Positions 37,128 through 45,161 of a stretch of 64,000 bases of DNA are shown here, piece by piece. Location of the stretch: positions 3,596,001 through 3,660,000 of the forward strand of contig NZ_CP025781.1 of assembly GCF_004194535.1 (NCBI RefSeq). Direction: 5' to 3'. The notes under the pieces are model-generated. The model saw only the letters and a program-made list of their open reading frames with translations. It had not been told where the DNA came from and made no database searches. The position numbers and the translations under genes were made by a program. The DNA comes from Iodobacter fluviatilis. GTDB lineage: Bacteria > Pseudomonadota > Gammaproteobacteria > Burkholderiales > Chitinibacteraceae. Within the stretch, counting starts at the first letter, position 1. Each line of letters begins with the position of its first letter.

Positions 37128-38183
37128 ATGAATGCAATTGTTGAAGCTGTGCCGGGGTTGAAGATTGAACCGGCATCTAAAAGTTTGTGGGCATTGGGTT
37201 GGCAGCGCTTAAAGCGTAATAAGGTTGGTTTTATTGCGCTATGGGTGGTCGTGGCTTATTTGTTGATTGCCGTAGGTGGTTGGCTGAATATTGTTGCAAG
37301 CAATTGGGCCGAAGAAGTAGCCGTGCCTTACGCTCCACCTTCTTGGATCACTAAGGGTAAAGACGAGCAGTTACCAGCAAAAACGGCAACGGTGGTTGAA
37401 GCTCAACCAATTGTAACCATGCTGCCATCAGAGGATCCGCTGGCTCAAGAGCTGGAAGCCGCGCAGAAAAACACGGCAAAGTATGCGGATAATAGCCCAG
37501 CTAAGCTAGAAACCATGCCGTTTGGTGCGGATTTACGTGGCCGTGGCGTGATTGAAAAAACCATTAAAGGGACTTCAACTTCTATCTTTGTTGGTATTTT
37601 TGGTGCGGTGTTGGCGCTGAGTATTGGCACGACTTTAGGTGCGGTTTCTGGCTATTTTGGTGGAAAAGTCGATGATTTCTTTACATGGTTTTACAGTATC
37701 TTTACTTCTGTTCCCGATATGCTCTTGCTGCTATCTTTTGCTGCGGTAAGCGGGCGTGGGATTAGCACCATTATTATGGTGATGGCGCTAACCAGCTGGA
37801 CAGGTACTTATCGCTTGGTACGTGCCGAGTATATGAAGCTGAAAAACCGCGAGTATGTGCAAGCTGCCGATGCGATTGGCGCTTCGCATTACCGTCGTAT
37901 GTTTGTGCATATTTTGCCAAATATCAGCCATTTGCTTTTGGTGCAGTTTTCCTTGATGACGGTGGCGTTGATCAAATACGAAGCTATTTTGTCTTTCCTT
38001 GGCTTTGGGGTGGGTGTGCGCCAAGTGAGCTTGGGTTCGATGCTGGCAGAAACGCCCGCTGAATTGGTGCAGGGCTTCTGGTGGCAAATGCTTGCTGTGA
38101 CGATTGCGATGTCGGTCTTGGTGACGGCGTTTAGCCTGTTGGTGGATGCTTTGCGCGATGCGCTTGATCCAAAAGTTAAATAA
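37128..38183 (+). CDS. Peptide ABC transporter permease (DppC-like) with enlarged periplasmic loop
   Basis: A 351-residue permease. After the first helix (about 32-52) there is an unusually long, charged stretch (about 60-140, including EDPLAQELEAAQKNTAKYAD) before the usual GADLRGRGV segment and the remaining five helices; this loop would face the periplasm. The EAA-type signature (YVQAADAIGASHYRRMFVHI) is present. 15 bp after the partner permease. Confidence 0.95.
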   Translation: MNAIVEAVPGLKIEPASKSLWALGWQRLKRNKVGFIALWVVVAYLLIAVGGWLNIVASNWAEEVAVPYAPPSWITKGKDEQLPAKTATVVEAQPIVTMLPSEDPLAQELEAAQKNTAKYADNSPAKLETMPFGADLRGRGVIEKTIKGTSTSIFVGIFGAVLALSIGTTLGAVSGYFGGKVDDFFTWFYSIFTSVPDMLLLLSFAAVSGRGISTIIMVMALTSWTGTYRLVRAEYMKLKNREYVQAADAIGASHYRRMFVHILPNISHLLLVQFSLMTVALIKYEAILSFLGFGVGVRQVSLGSMLAETPAELVQGFWWQMLAVTIAMSVLVTAFSLLVDALRDALDPKVK

Positions 38184-38195
38184 GGAGATCGCGAC

Positions 38196-39935
38196 ATGTC
38201 CTCTGCTGAAAATACCGAAACATTATTATCGGTGCGTAATTTAGTGGTGAATTTTCGTCAGGAAGATGGCGAAAAATTTAATGCCATTAAAGGTGTAAGT
38301 TTCGATATCCCTAAAAATCGCACCGTAGCCTTAGTGGGTGAGTCGGGCTCGGGTAAATCCGTGACTTCGATGGCGATTATGCAATTATTGCCGCCAAATA
38401 ATACTGAAATTAGCCCTGATAGCCAGATTCTCTTTGAAGGTAAAAATCTATTAGGTTTAAGCGCTAGCGAGCTGCGGAAAATGCGCGGCAAAGATATTGC
38501 GATGATTTTCCAGGAGCCGATGAGCTCGTTAAACCCCGTATTTACCGTGGGCGATCAAGTAGCAGAAACCTTGATGCTACACGCTGGATTGGGCCGCCGT
38601 GCCGCTGCCAAGCGCGCGGTTGAGCTGTTGTTTGAAGTGGGTTTACCTAATCCAAGTGAAAAAGCCAAGGCTTATCCACATCAATTATCTGGCGGGCAGC
38701 AGCAGCGTGTAATGATCGCCATGGCGATTGCTTGCGAGCCTAAGCTTTTGATTGCGGATGAGCCAACTACGGCGCTGGATGTCACCATCCAAAAGCAAAT
38801 TTTACAATTGATTGCCGAGTTGCAAAAAAAGCATGGTATGTCGGTGCTGTTTATTACTCATGATTTGGGCTTGGTCGGTGAGTTTGCTCATGATGTGGTG
38901 GTGATGCGTCATGGCGAAATCCGCGAAACGGGTACGGTAGAGCAGATTTTCGATTCGCCGAAAGACAGCTACACCAAGGCATTGCTGGCTTGCCGCCCGC
39001 ACTTGGATCACCGCCCAGAGCGCCTTGCGGTGATTGACGATTTCTTAACGCCAGGTGGCTATGTAGAGCCAGCCGATCGTGTACGCGGCTATAAAAAAGA
39101 CGATGAAATTGTGCTGGAAGTAAAAGGCCTGGGCAAAGCTTTTGAATCCCGTGAAGGCCTATTTGGTAAGAAAGTATTTCATGCGGCGAAAGATGTATCG
39201 TTTAAATTAGCGCGTGGTAAAACGTTGGGTATTGTGGGCGAGTCAGGCTCTGGTAAAACCACGGTTGGGCTAACTTTAGTGCGCTTACATCAAGCCACAA
39301 GCGGCCAAGCGTTGTTTAATGGCAAAGATTTATTTGCGATGAGCGCGCGTGAATTTAATGAGTACAAACGGCGCATTCAGATTATTTTTCAGAATCCATA
39401 CGCCTCGCTTAATCCACGTTTTACCGTGGAACAAATTCTCACAGAGCCTATGCAGCTTCACGGTATTGGCAGCAGCGCGATGGATAGAATTAAATTAGCG
39501 CGTGAACTACTGGATAAAGTGGGCTTGCCTGCTACAGCGCTGGCTAAATATCCGCATGAGTTTTCGGGTGGGCAGCGGCAGCGGATTGCTATTGCGCGTT
39601 GCTTAACGATGAAGCCAGAAATTCTGATCTGTGATGAATCAGTATCGGCTTTGGATGTATCGGTGCAAGCGCAGGTGTTGAATTTGCTGCAAGATCTACA
39701 AGATGAATTTAAGCTGTCTTACTTGTTTATTTCGCATGATCTGGCGGTGGTGAAGCATATTTCAGATCAAGTGATGGTGATGAACAAGGGTGAAGTGGTG
39801 GAGCAGGCTGATGCGGATGAAATTTATCTGAATCCTAAGGCTATTTATACACGCAAATTGCTCTCGTCTATTCCGCAAGGCCGTGGCCGCACGCAAAACC
39901 AGCAGTATTTGAGTGATGATTTAGTTACTTTATAA
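38196..39935 (+). CDS. Peptide ABC transporter ATPase, two fused nucleotide-binding domains
   Basis: A 579-residue protein with two complete ATPase halves, equivalent to a DppD-DppF or YejF fusion. Half 1 has Walker A GESGSGKSV, signature LSGGQQQRV and Walker B LLIADEPT; half 2 has GESGSGKTT, FSGGQRQRI and LICDESV. It powers import through the two upstream permeases. Final gene of the operon. Confidence 0.96.
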   Translation: MSSAENTETLLSVRNLVVNFRQEDGEKFNAIKGVSFDIPKNRTVALVGESGSGKSVTSMAIMQLLPPNNTEISPDSQILFEGKNLLGLSASELRKMRGKDIAMIFQEPMSSLNPVFTVGDQVAETLMLHAGLGRRAAAKRAVELLFEVGLPNPSEKAKAYPHQLSGGQQQRVMIAMAIACEPKLLIADEPTTALDVTIQKQILQLIAELQKKHGMSVLFITHDLGLVGEFAHDVVVMRHGEIRETGTVEQIFDSPKDSYTKALLACRPHLDHRPERLAVIDDFLTPGGYVEPADRVRGYKKDDEIVLEVKGLGKAFESREGLFGKKVFHAAKDVSFKLARGKTLGIVGESGSGKTTVGLTLVRLHQATSGQALFNGKDLFAMSAREFNEYKRRIQIIFQNPYASLNPRFTVEQILTEPMQLHGIGSSAMDRIKLARELLDKVGLPATALAKYPHEFSGGQRQRIAIARCLTMKPEILICDESVSALDVSVQAQVLNLLQDLQDEFKLSYLFISHDLAVVKHISDQVMVMNKGEVVEQADADEIYLNPKAIYTRKLLSSIPQGRGRTQNQQYLSDDLVTL

Positions 39936-39953
39936 ATAGTGATTGCTAGTTTT

Positions 39954-39987
39954 AGCCGCTTAGATAAAACGCTGAGCGGCTTTTTTT
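39954..39987 (+). terminator. Terminator of the peptide transporter operon
   Basis: AGCCGCT and AGCGGCT arms with an imperfect stem extension, followed by a run of seven T, 19 bp after the ATPase stop. Confidence 0.88.
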
Positions 39988-39995
39988 GGCTAAAG

Positions 39996-40266
39996 CTAGG
40001 GTCTGTTGACGTTTCATTCACAATTGCGCTGAGCCGGAAAACGGCCAAGCACAAGGCATGTGACGAAGGCAATAACGGGTTATTGTCGAGGAGCATAACG
40101 CAGTGAATGGCCATTTTCCGGCACAGCCCTTCGGGTTTAGCCCACTTTTGGGGCTGCACTGCGTTAAAAATCGCTCATGGTACTCGTACCATGTCGCCAT
40201 TTTCTCCTTGTTCAGCCCCAAAAATGAGCCAAACGCAGCCGTGAATGAAACGTCAACAGACCCTAG
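39996..40266. mobile_element. Element B (CTAG-ended miniature element), copy 2
   Basis: Ends CTAGGGTCTGTTGACGTTTC and the perfect reverse complement. The left part of the interior matches the reverse complement of copy 1 (25050-25232); the copy is about 90 bp longer, adding a segment with TCATGGTACTCGTACCATG. No complete ORF. It lies directly behind a terminator. Confidence 0.8.
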
Positions 40267-40363
40267 GGCTTAGCGGATTAAATACTACCGTGCTATCAAT
40301 TTAGGAGCGTGCATTTGTGGGGATAGTCTAAGTTAAGTAAGGGGTTGGGTTTTAGGGGGGGGT

Positions 40364-41251
40364 ATGTTGCGAGGGTTATTATTTTGTGCGCTATGCATTA
40401 TTCATGTCAATGCCTATGCGTTGAAAATTGCCATGGTGTTATGGCGAGGAGAAACTCCAGCAGAGCAAGGCTTTCGGGAGGAAATGAAAAAACTGGGTTT
40501 GAATCCCGAAATTACAGTTTTTAATGCTGATCAGGATCGCGCCACCTTGGCCACATTATTACGCACCGAGTTAGAGCCTAATTTGGCTAAATATGATTAT
40601 GTATATAGCTTTGGTACGACGGCTAGTCAGATGACTAAGCAGTTTTTAAAAGGGCGAAAACCTTTGATATTTAATGTGGTTGCCGATCCTTATGGTGCGG
40701 GCTTGCTGTCGACAAATAAACAAGATAATAAAATGCTGGCAGGGGTAAGTAATATGATTTCGCTACCGCTGCAGATTGCTAATGCCCGTAAGTATTTACC
40801 TAAGGGGAGCAAGATGCTGTTTCCTGTGAATCCGCGTGAGCAAAATACGCAGTTGATTGGGGAGCAATTAACGCCTGTAGCAGCACAACACCATTGGATA
40901 TTAGAAACTTGGCGAATTAACCCAGATAAAGCATTGCTTAATTCAGAACTACTCCGTTTACAAAAAGATGCTAAAGGTAGCGTGGTGTTTATCCCTGCAG
41001 ATAGTTATTTGATTTCAATTGCAGCAGAATTAATGCAAGCGCTGAATGAGGCTAATATTGAGACTATTTGTAGCGTTGGTGCCTTTATTCCTTATCATTG
41101 CAGTGTAGGAACCGTTGGCGATTATCAGGTGCAAGGCAAGTTGGCCGCTAAAATTATTGCAATGCATCAAAAGGGCACGGCTCTGCAGGATATTCCTCTG
41201 CAATATGATTTATCCCCTCGTTTAATGACGAGGGATGCGGCAGCACATTAA
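40364..41251 (+). CDS. ABC transporter substrate-binding protein (ABC_sub_bind family)
   Basis: A 295-residue protein of the TrpX/YtfQ-like ABC_sub_bind family. A signal peptide (MLRGLLFCALCIIHVNAYA) is followed by LKIAMVLWRGETPAEQGF, the DYVYSFGTTASQMTK segment and AGVSNMISLPLQ. No permease or ATPase is adjacent, so it may be an orphan receptor or a sensor input. Ligand unknown. Confidence 0.85.
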   Translation: MLRGLLFCALCIIHVNAYALKIAMVLWRGETPAEQGFREEMKKLGLNPEITVFNADQDRATLATLLRTELEPNLAKYDYVYSFGTTASQMTKQFLKGRKPLIFNVVADPYGAGLLSTNKQDNKMLAGVSNMISLPLQIANARKYLPKGSKMLFPVNPREQNTQLIGEQLTPVAAQHHWILETWRINPDKALLNSELLRLQKDAKGSVVFIPADSYLISIAAELMQALNEANIETICSVGAFIPYHCSVGTVGDYQVQGKLAAKIIAMHQKGTALQDIPLQYDLSPRLMTRDAAAH

Positions 41252-41346
41252 GGCTGAGCGGGTATTTCTTGAATGAAACACTTGTTTTGACTTGCTTGTC
41301 ATACTGTAACGTTATGTTGTTCTTCTTACTCTTTGGAATGCGCAGC

Positions 41347-41615
41347 ATGAATCGTCGTCAGTTTTTAAAATTGACCGGCTTTGTGACTGTTTCTACCATA
41401 GGCCCTGCGTTGTTGGTGGGCTGTAATAGCAGCGACGATGATGCTGTAATTCCTGCCGTGGCGCAGATTCCTTGTAAATTTCCACAAAGTATTGCCTCGG
41501 GTGATCCGGCTGCCACCAGCATCATGCTATGGACCCGCGTGGTGCCTAGCGATGCAGATAATGTGGTTTCATCTAAAGCCGCAGATATTGCGTTACAAAG
41601 AGCAATGCAAGCAAT
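41347..41615 (+). pseudogene. PhoD-type phosphatase, N-terminal fragment (interrupted gene)
   Basis: About 90 codons from an ATG at 41347. A Tat-type start (MNRRQFLKLTGF, then a lipobox-like LLVGC) leads into FPQSIASGDPAATSIMLWTR, the PhoD-family opening of the mature enzyme. The frame is then broken at 41616 by a RAYT-type mini-element. The matching C-terminal part lies at 45446-46030 in the same orientation. The middle of the enzyme, with the metal ligands, is absent, so the gene is dead. Confidence 0.85.
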
Positions 41616-41711
41616 GGGGTCAGGTCTTGCATTTCACATCAGATAAAATGTACAGTAGTTTGCAATGTAGATTGAAGTGATTGCTTTATGTCAAATGTAA
41701 GGCCTGACCCC
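41616..41711. mobile_element. RAYT-type mini-element, 96 bp
   Basis: Left end 41616-41638 and right end 41689-41711 are diverged versions of the 23-bp termini of the 2104-3039 element, in inverted orientation, with about 50 bp between. No coding capacity. It interrupts the phoD frame. The right end plus the next bases (CATAGGTTTTT) recur at 43083-43116. Confidence 0.85.
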
Positions 41712-41843
41712 ATAGGTTTTTAGAGCAAACTTAAACCCCGTGATTTTTCATACTATCAGAGCCGAAGCAAGCAGATTTAACTTTACTCTTACCCCGATTA
41801 TTTAATCGTTTAAGAAATAAAAACCATTAGCTTAATTGTATTG

Positions 41844-42296
41844 TTAGCACCGCTTGTTTTTTTGTGCACTAGTACTGGATTTGCACTTTGGGCATTCAAA
41901 TTTGTTACTCATATAATCGCCAACAACTATCGATGATTTATGATGCAACGTGACCAATATGCTATTGGAGTCATAGCAATTTGTGCACCAGGGCCCTTTT
42001 CCATAGTCATCTATTTCACCGGATACTGGAAGATAGACATTGTCTTTTATGGTAAGCAAAGACCTAAGGTCTCTTGATTTTTTAAGAGAATTTATTTCTT
42101 CACGGAGAGTAATATTTTCCTCTTTGACGTCAGCCAAAGCCAGTTTTAGGTCCGCTAATGCATTAGTTAATTCAGCAATTTGGTAGTTAATCTGTGCGTC
42201 TTCTAAAGATTTTGCAGCTTGCTTAATTCCTCGAACAATTTCCGTTATGGTCTTGAATGATTCCATTGCGGATGCTATTGATAGGATGTCTGGCAT
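41844..42296 (-). CDS. Unknown protein with coiled coil and zinc-ribbon-like motif
   Basis: 150 residues with an AAGGAG ribosome-binding site. A helical region with heptad-like spacing (about 30-75, ALADLKLALADVKEENITLR) is followed by two CxxC pairs (PWCTNCYD and FECPKCKSS), spaced like a zinc ribbon. I do not recognise the family. It lies inside the DNA inserted in phoD and is lower in GC than the chromosome around it. Cargo of the island, function unknown. Confidence 0.75.
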   Translation of the reverse strand: MPDILSIASAMESFKTITEIVRGIKQAAKSLEDAQINYQIAELTNALADLKLALADVKEENITLREEINSLKKSRDLRSLLTIKDNVYLPVSGEIDDYGKGPWCTNCYDSNSILVTLHHKSSIVVGDYMSNKFECPKCKSSTSAQKNKRC

Positions 42297-42498
42297 ATCA
42301 TCTCCTTAAGCCCTAATGTCAAAAATAAGCAGCTTGCCTACGCTGCAATTGGTTAACAACAACGCATATTCCGGCTAGTTTGCTTGAATGTCATATTAGG
42401 CGCATTGCCATTGCACACTAAATATCCTCACTTTTCTACGATTATTTCGAGGGGGGATTACCCAATGGGGCCGTGTTTATGAAAGTTAGCTATGATGT

Positions 42499-42789
42499 TT
42501 ATTTGATTACTACAGTGTACCGTTTTGGATCTGTGCCTTTGATTCCCTGAACAGTACAAAATTTGCTTCCATCAGCACTGTTAAACTTGTTGCCACTAGG
42601 TATGTGAATTCTCTGTGACAACAAGAACACCACTTTCTTTGATTTACCTTCCTTGTTGCATAAGGACAGAGTCATTTCATTGAACGAGCAAGATGTGGGA
42701 ATATTTTCATAACAAGTAGGAGTTGCATATTCTGCAGCGGAAACAAATGCTGACCAGGAGCAAACGCCAACAACAAACAACTTTCTCAT
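42499..42789 (-). CDS. Small secreted Cys-containing protein
   Basis: 96 residues from the ATG at 42789; the frame is open further upstream, but MRKLFVVGVCSWSAFVSAA is a good signal peptide. The mature part has four cysteines (CYENIPTSCSF, LCNKEG, KFCTV) that could form two disulfides, consistent with periplasmic export. No family recognised. A nearby RAYT mini-element (42925-43105) begins upstream. It may be part of the T6SS cargo/immunity set. Confidence 0.65.
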   Translation of the reverse strand: MRKLFVVGVCSWSAFVSAAEYATPTCYENIPTSCSFNEMTLSLCNKEGKSKKVVFLLSQRIHIPSGNKFNSADGSKFCTVQGIKGTDPKRYTVVIK

Positions 42790-42924
42790 ACAACTCAGTG
42801 CCTTTTGGATAGTAAGTATATTTACGTGGCAAACATAACGAATATGTAAACCACCTAAAATGGTAGAAAAACCACCACTAATAGGTGTATGAAAAAACTG
42901 AGTCCCATGACTATTTAAAAGCAT

Positions 42925-43105
42925 GGGGTCAGACCTTACATTTTACATGAAAATAACTGGGGTCAGAACAAAATTAAATCCTACTATGCTTAATGCTTTT
43001 AGAGCCAAAGAAAGCGGATTTAACTGTACTCTGACCCCAGTTATTACAGTGGTTTGCAATACAGGTTAAATTAATTTCTTCATGTCAAATGTAAGGCCTG
43101 ACCCC
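42925..43105. mobile_element. RAYT-type mini-element split by a second mini-element
   Basis: Left end 42925-42947 and right end 43083-43105 are variants of the 23-bp RAYT termini. The interior (ACAGT-GTTTGCAAT, then a stretch ending TTCTTCATG) matches 41650-41690, but it is interrupted at 42952-43045 by another palindromic element. Nested insertion therefore explains its length. Confidence 0.8.
42952..43045. mobile_element. Second mini-element family (AATAACTGGGGTCAGA ends), copy 1
   Basis: Perfect 16-bp inverted ends AATAACTGGGGTCAGA (42952-42967) and TCTGACCCCAGTTATT (43030-43045) flank about 60 bp. It sits inside the 42925-43105 element. The interior recurs at 43584-43662. Confidence 0.85.
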
Positions 43106-43106
43106 A

Positions 43107-43583
43107 TAGGTTTTTGATTTGCGCACGAACCTATCCGCTAAAGGCACTCGCTATCCCTATATTGAGGCCTCAGCTAAATCGGTAGAGAAAATCAAGACGC
43201 GACTAAATGAAATTACTGGAAGAACCCAAACATGGCGACCAATTGAAGAGGTGGTGCGAGATTTAAATCAAGCATTACGCGGTTGGTCGAGTTACTTCCA
43301 TTACCGGAATTCATCCAAGCAATTTTATAAAGTGAAGCGTCATTCAGAAGAACGGCTAAGGATACATCTTCGCAAACGGCACAAAGTCAGCGATTGGAAA
43401 ACGAGCATGCTCCGTTATCCAAGGCGGGTGCTAAATGAGCGATATGGTTTGTATTCATTACCGACAGCAGCAGGTTGGAAATCAGCGCATGCTTGATGTG
43501 AAGAACATCGGAAAGCCGTGTGCGGGAAAATCGCATGCACGGTTTGATGAGGGAGGGCAGGTGAAAACCTGCTCTCTACTCTA
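43107..43583 (+). mobile_element. 5'-truncated group II intron (maturase fragment plus domains V and VI)
   Basis: The 3' end of a bacterial group II intron. It contains the tail of the intron-encoded protein, a domain V hairpin (43513-43546, AGCCGTGTGCG paired with CGCATGCACGGTT) and a domain VI-like stem (43549-43583, GAGGGAGGGCAGG with CCTGCTCTCTACTC). It is truncated on the left directly after a RAYT mini-element end and ends on the right against the second mini-element family. Confidence 0.85.
43119..43496 (+). pseudogene. Group II intron maturase, C-terminal fragment
   Basis: About 125 codons covering the C-terminal maturase (GIIM) region: YIEASAKSVEKIKTRLNEIT, then LNQALRGWSSYFHYRNSSK and RYGLYSLPTAAGW. 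The reverse-transcriptase domain is missing, and the upstream sequence is a mini-element end, so no functional protein is made. Confidence 0.88.
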
Positions 43584-43680
43584 CCAAAATTAAATCCTAC
43601 TATGCTTAATGCTTTTAGAGCCAAAGAAAGCGGATTTAACTGTACTCTGACCCCAGTTATTACTCTGACCCCAGTTATTA
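43584..43680. mobile_element. Second mini-element family, partial copy 2 with duplicated end
   Basis: From 43584 (CAAAATTAAATCC) to 43662 it matches the interior and right end of 42952-43045. Its left end is replaced by the intron 3' end, and its right end (TCTGACCCCAGTTATTA) is present twice in tandem. Probably a copy into which the intron inserted. Confidence 0.8.
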
Positions 43681-43832
43681 TTCGTATTATTCGCACCAGT
43701 TAAGTAGTAGACGTACCAGCAAACTAACAGCATTAGAAGGATGCTTGATAGGGCGCTAAGCCACGATAAGATAGAGCCGCACAAAGAGTTTCCTTGCTTA
43801 CTTTGATGTTGGTAATCTTGTGAAGTGTTCAC
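43590..43832 (-). CDS. Small single-helix membrane protein, C-terminus fused to mini-element
   Basis: 80 codons overlapping the upstream gene by 35 bp. A membrane segment (about 22-45, SILSWLSALSSILLMLLVCW) follows a polar N-terminus. The last 25-30 residues (repeated NNWGQS) are encoded by the duplicated end of the mini-element, so the natural stop has been lost or shifted. Possibly a second immunity or membrane component of the PAAR module; it may also be a decayed frame. Confidence 0.4.
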   Translation of the reverse strand: MNTSQDYQHQSKQGNSLCGSILSWLSALSSILLMLLVCWYVYYLTGANNTNNNWGQSNNWGQSTVKSAFFGSKSIKHSRI

Positions 43833-44073
43833 TTTCAGTTACCCACCCTGACCCAGACTTGCAGTTTAATTTGGTGTACGCGTCTACTTTTCCGTAGGCT
43901 GTTTCCCCTGCTTCGCATTTTTCACCTTTTTTTATGGTAAATGCTGCTTTACCTTGTGCCGCGTTCACGTTTGCGTATGCAGAAACGTTCTTGTTTGCTT
44001 GCCATATTTCTTTAGGTGCTTTTTCACATCCAAATAGAACAAGGCATAAGCTAGTAAGTATTAAGGTTTTCAT
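43798..44073 (-). CDS. Small lipoprotein, candidate immunity protein
   Basis: 91 residues with signal peptide and lipobox (LVLFGCEK, Cys16). Two further cysteines in the mature domain (EKCEAGETAYG and KLNCKSG) probably form a disulfide, and the mature part looks like a small SH3-type or similar beta fold. The start overlaps the stop of the candidate effector as ATGA, a coupling typical of effector-immunity pairs. A periplasmic lipoprotein fits protection against a periplasm-acting T6SS toxin. Not verified. Confidence 0.7.
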   Translation of the reverse strand: MKTLILTSLCLVLFGCEKAPKEIWQANKNVSAYANVNAAQGKAAFTIKKGEKCEAGETAYGKVDAYTKLNCKSGSGWVTESEHFTRLPTSK

Positions 44074-44612
44074 TTTTTTGGGTATGTTTCTTTTTTAGTT
44101 AATCTTTTAGAGTGACTAAGACCTACCATTAAATCTGCTGGCGAAACCACGGGTAGGCCATATCTAGGGTCATAGGCTGGAATTCCAGCAAACTCTAGTA
44201 TTTCAGCAATATTAGACGAGCAACTATTGCTATCTAATTTATATGGCTTGTTTTCCGCAGCTCTTTTCTTTATCTCTTTTAGAATATTTTCTTTTTCAAT
44301 CTTCGATATTGCTAGTGAGTATCCCCAGGTGTCACGGTGCATTTTTACTTGCTGTCGGAATAAATAGTTTTCACGGGTATCAATATCCCATCCACCATGC
44401 GCCCGACCGTATACCGTTCCATCTATTGCCATCGAGGTATGCCCAAACTGTGATCCAATGGATATTAAACGTGAATCACTAATTAATATTTCTATGCGCT
44501 CGCGTGATACAAATATCTTTTTAATTTCTTTGTTTTCTATGTTTGTAGTTGTTCTATTGGTGACAAGAAACATCTCTTTGCCAGATGGAGATTGTATACT
44601 TTGGTTTGGCAT
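44070..44612 (-). CDS. Candidate T6SS effector, permuted NlpC/P60-like (papain-like) fold
   Basis: 180 residues, no signal peptide. It reads GHTSMAIDGTVYGRAHGG (His58) and then, about 70 residues later, SNSCSSNIAEILEFAG (Cys131). The His-before-Cys order and the GH(T/S) and NC(S) motifs fit circularly permuted NlpC/P60 (YiiX/LRAT-like) thiol hydrolases, several of which are bacterial toxins. It begins 4 bp after the PAAR gene and is followed by a lipoprotein with an ATGA overlap. Likely target is peptidoglycan or a lipid ester; I cannot decide. Confidence 0.7.
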   Translation of the reverse strand: MPNQSIQSPSGKEMFLVTNRTTTNIENKEIKKIFVSRERIEILISDSRLISIGSQFGHTSMAIDGTVYGRAHGGWDIDTRENYLFRQQVKMHRDTWGYSLAISKIEKENILKEIKKRAAENKPYKLDSNSCSSNIAEILEFAGIPAYDPRYGLPVVSPADLMVGLSHSKRLTKKETYPKK

Positions 44613-44615
44613 CTA

Positions 44616-45161
44616 TTAACCCTCTAAATAGATTTTTATATTTTCAGATTTGTTGATGGAATCAAGAAGATGCGTGTTTCCTTCTTCGTCTGTTTCTCCA
44701 TGCTCAATTTGACCACTCTCTCGTACAATTGCATAAAGGTGATTAGCAATTGGTTTTTTTGTTTCGCTATCTAATAATTGAAATTTATCATTAAATAGGC
44801 TGTCAATTATTTTAGATGTGGCCGCTACAGCCGCCGCCGCTGCAATCGCCTTTCCTGCTTTGCTAGATGCACCAGATGAGGCCGCACCGCTTCCTTCATA
44901 CGAGCGCCCGATTTCTGGCATGGATGAGATTAAAACCGCTCCGCATGAAGTCATATGACCTTCTAATGCAACGGGTTTACCGCCAACGTTCCACGAGGGG
45001 TCACCTTCAATAATTGGGCAAACGCCGTGGCCAGGGATAGGGCAGCTAACTTGATCCCCAAGGAGAGCAACAGGTTTGCCAAACATATTGCTTGTTGATG
45101 CAGCACTTATTACAACTCCGCCGTGGCTGGTTAGGTCGCCTAAGCGTATTACTCTTTTCAT
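44616..45161 (-). CDS. PAAR-domain T6SS spike-tip protein with C-terminal extension
   Basis: 181 residues. The N-terminus is a PAAR domain (RLGDLTSHGGVVISAAST, then VALLGDQVSCPIPGHG and VALEGHMTSCGAVLI), which binds Zn by His/Cys and caps VgrG. A low-complexity Ala/Ser hinge (about 95-115) leads to a C-terminal domain (FQLLDSETKKPIANHLYAIV, then GETDEEGNTHLL) that resembles the transthyretin-like extension seen on some PAAR proteins and used to bind cargo. It is 23-30 kb from the main T6SS block and inside an inserted segment. Confidence 0.92.
   Translation of the reverse strand: MKRVIRLGDLTSHGGVVISAASTSNMFGKPVALLGDQVSCPIPGHGVCPIIEGDPSWNVGGKPVALEGHMTSCGAVLISSMPEIGRSYEGSGAASSGASSKAGKAIAAAAAVAATSKIIDSLFNDKFQLLDSETKKPIANHLYAIVRESGQIEHGETDEEGNTHLLDSINKSENIKIYLEG

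Noticed and set aside
40018-40221. Minus-strand ORFs inside element B copy 2
   Set aside because: They follow from the palindromic repeat sequence; the shorter copy 1 does not preserve them.
43415-43696. 93-residue minus-strand ORF across the intron/mini-element junction
   Set aside because: It runs through the intron RNA domains and the mini-element ends, with Arg/Ile/Val repeats reflecting the duplicated palindrome; no ribosome-binding site or family.
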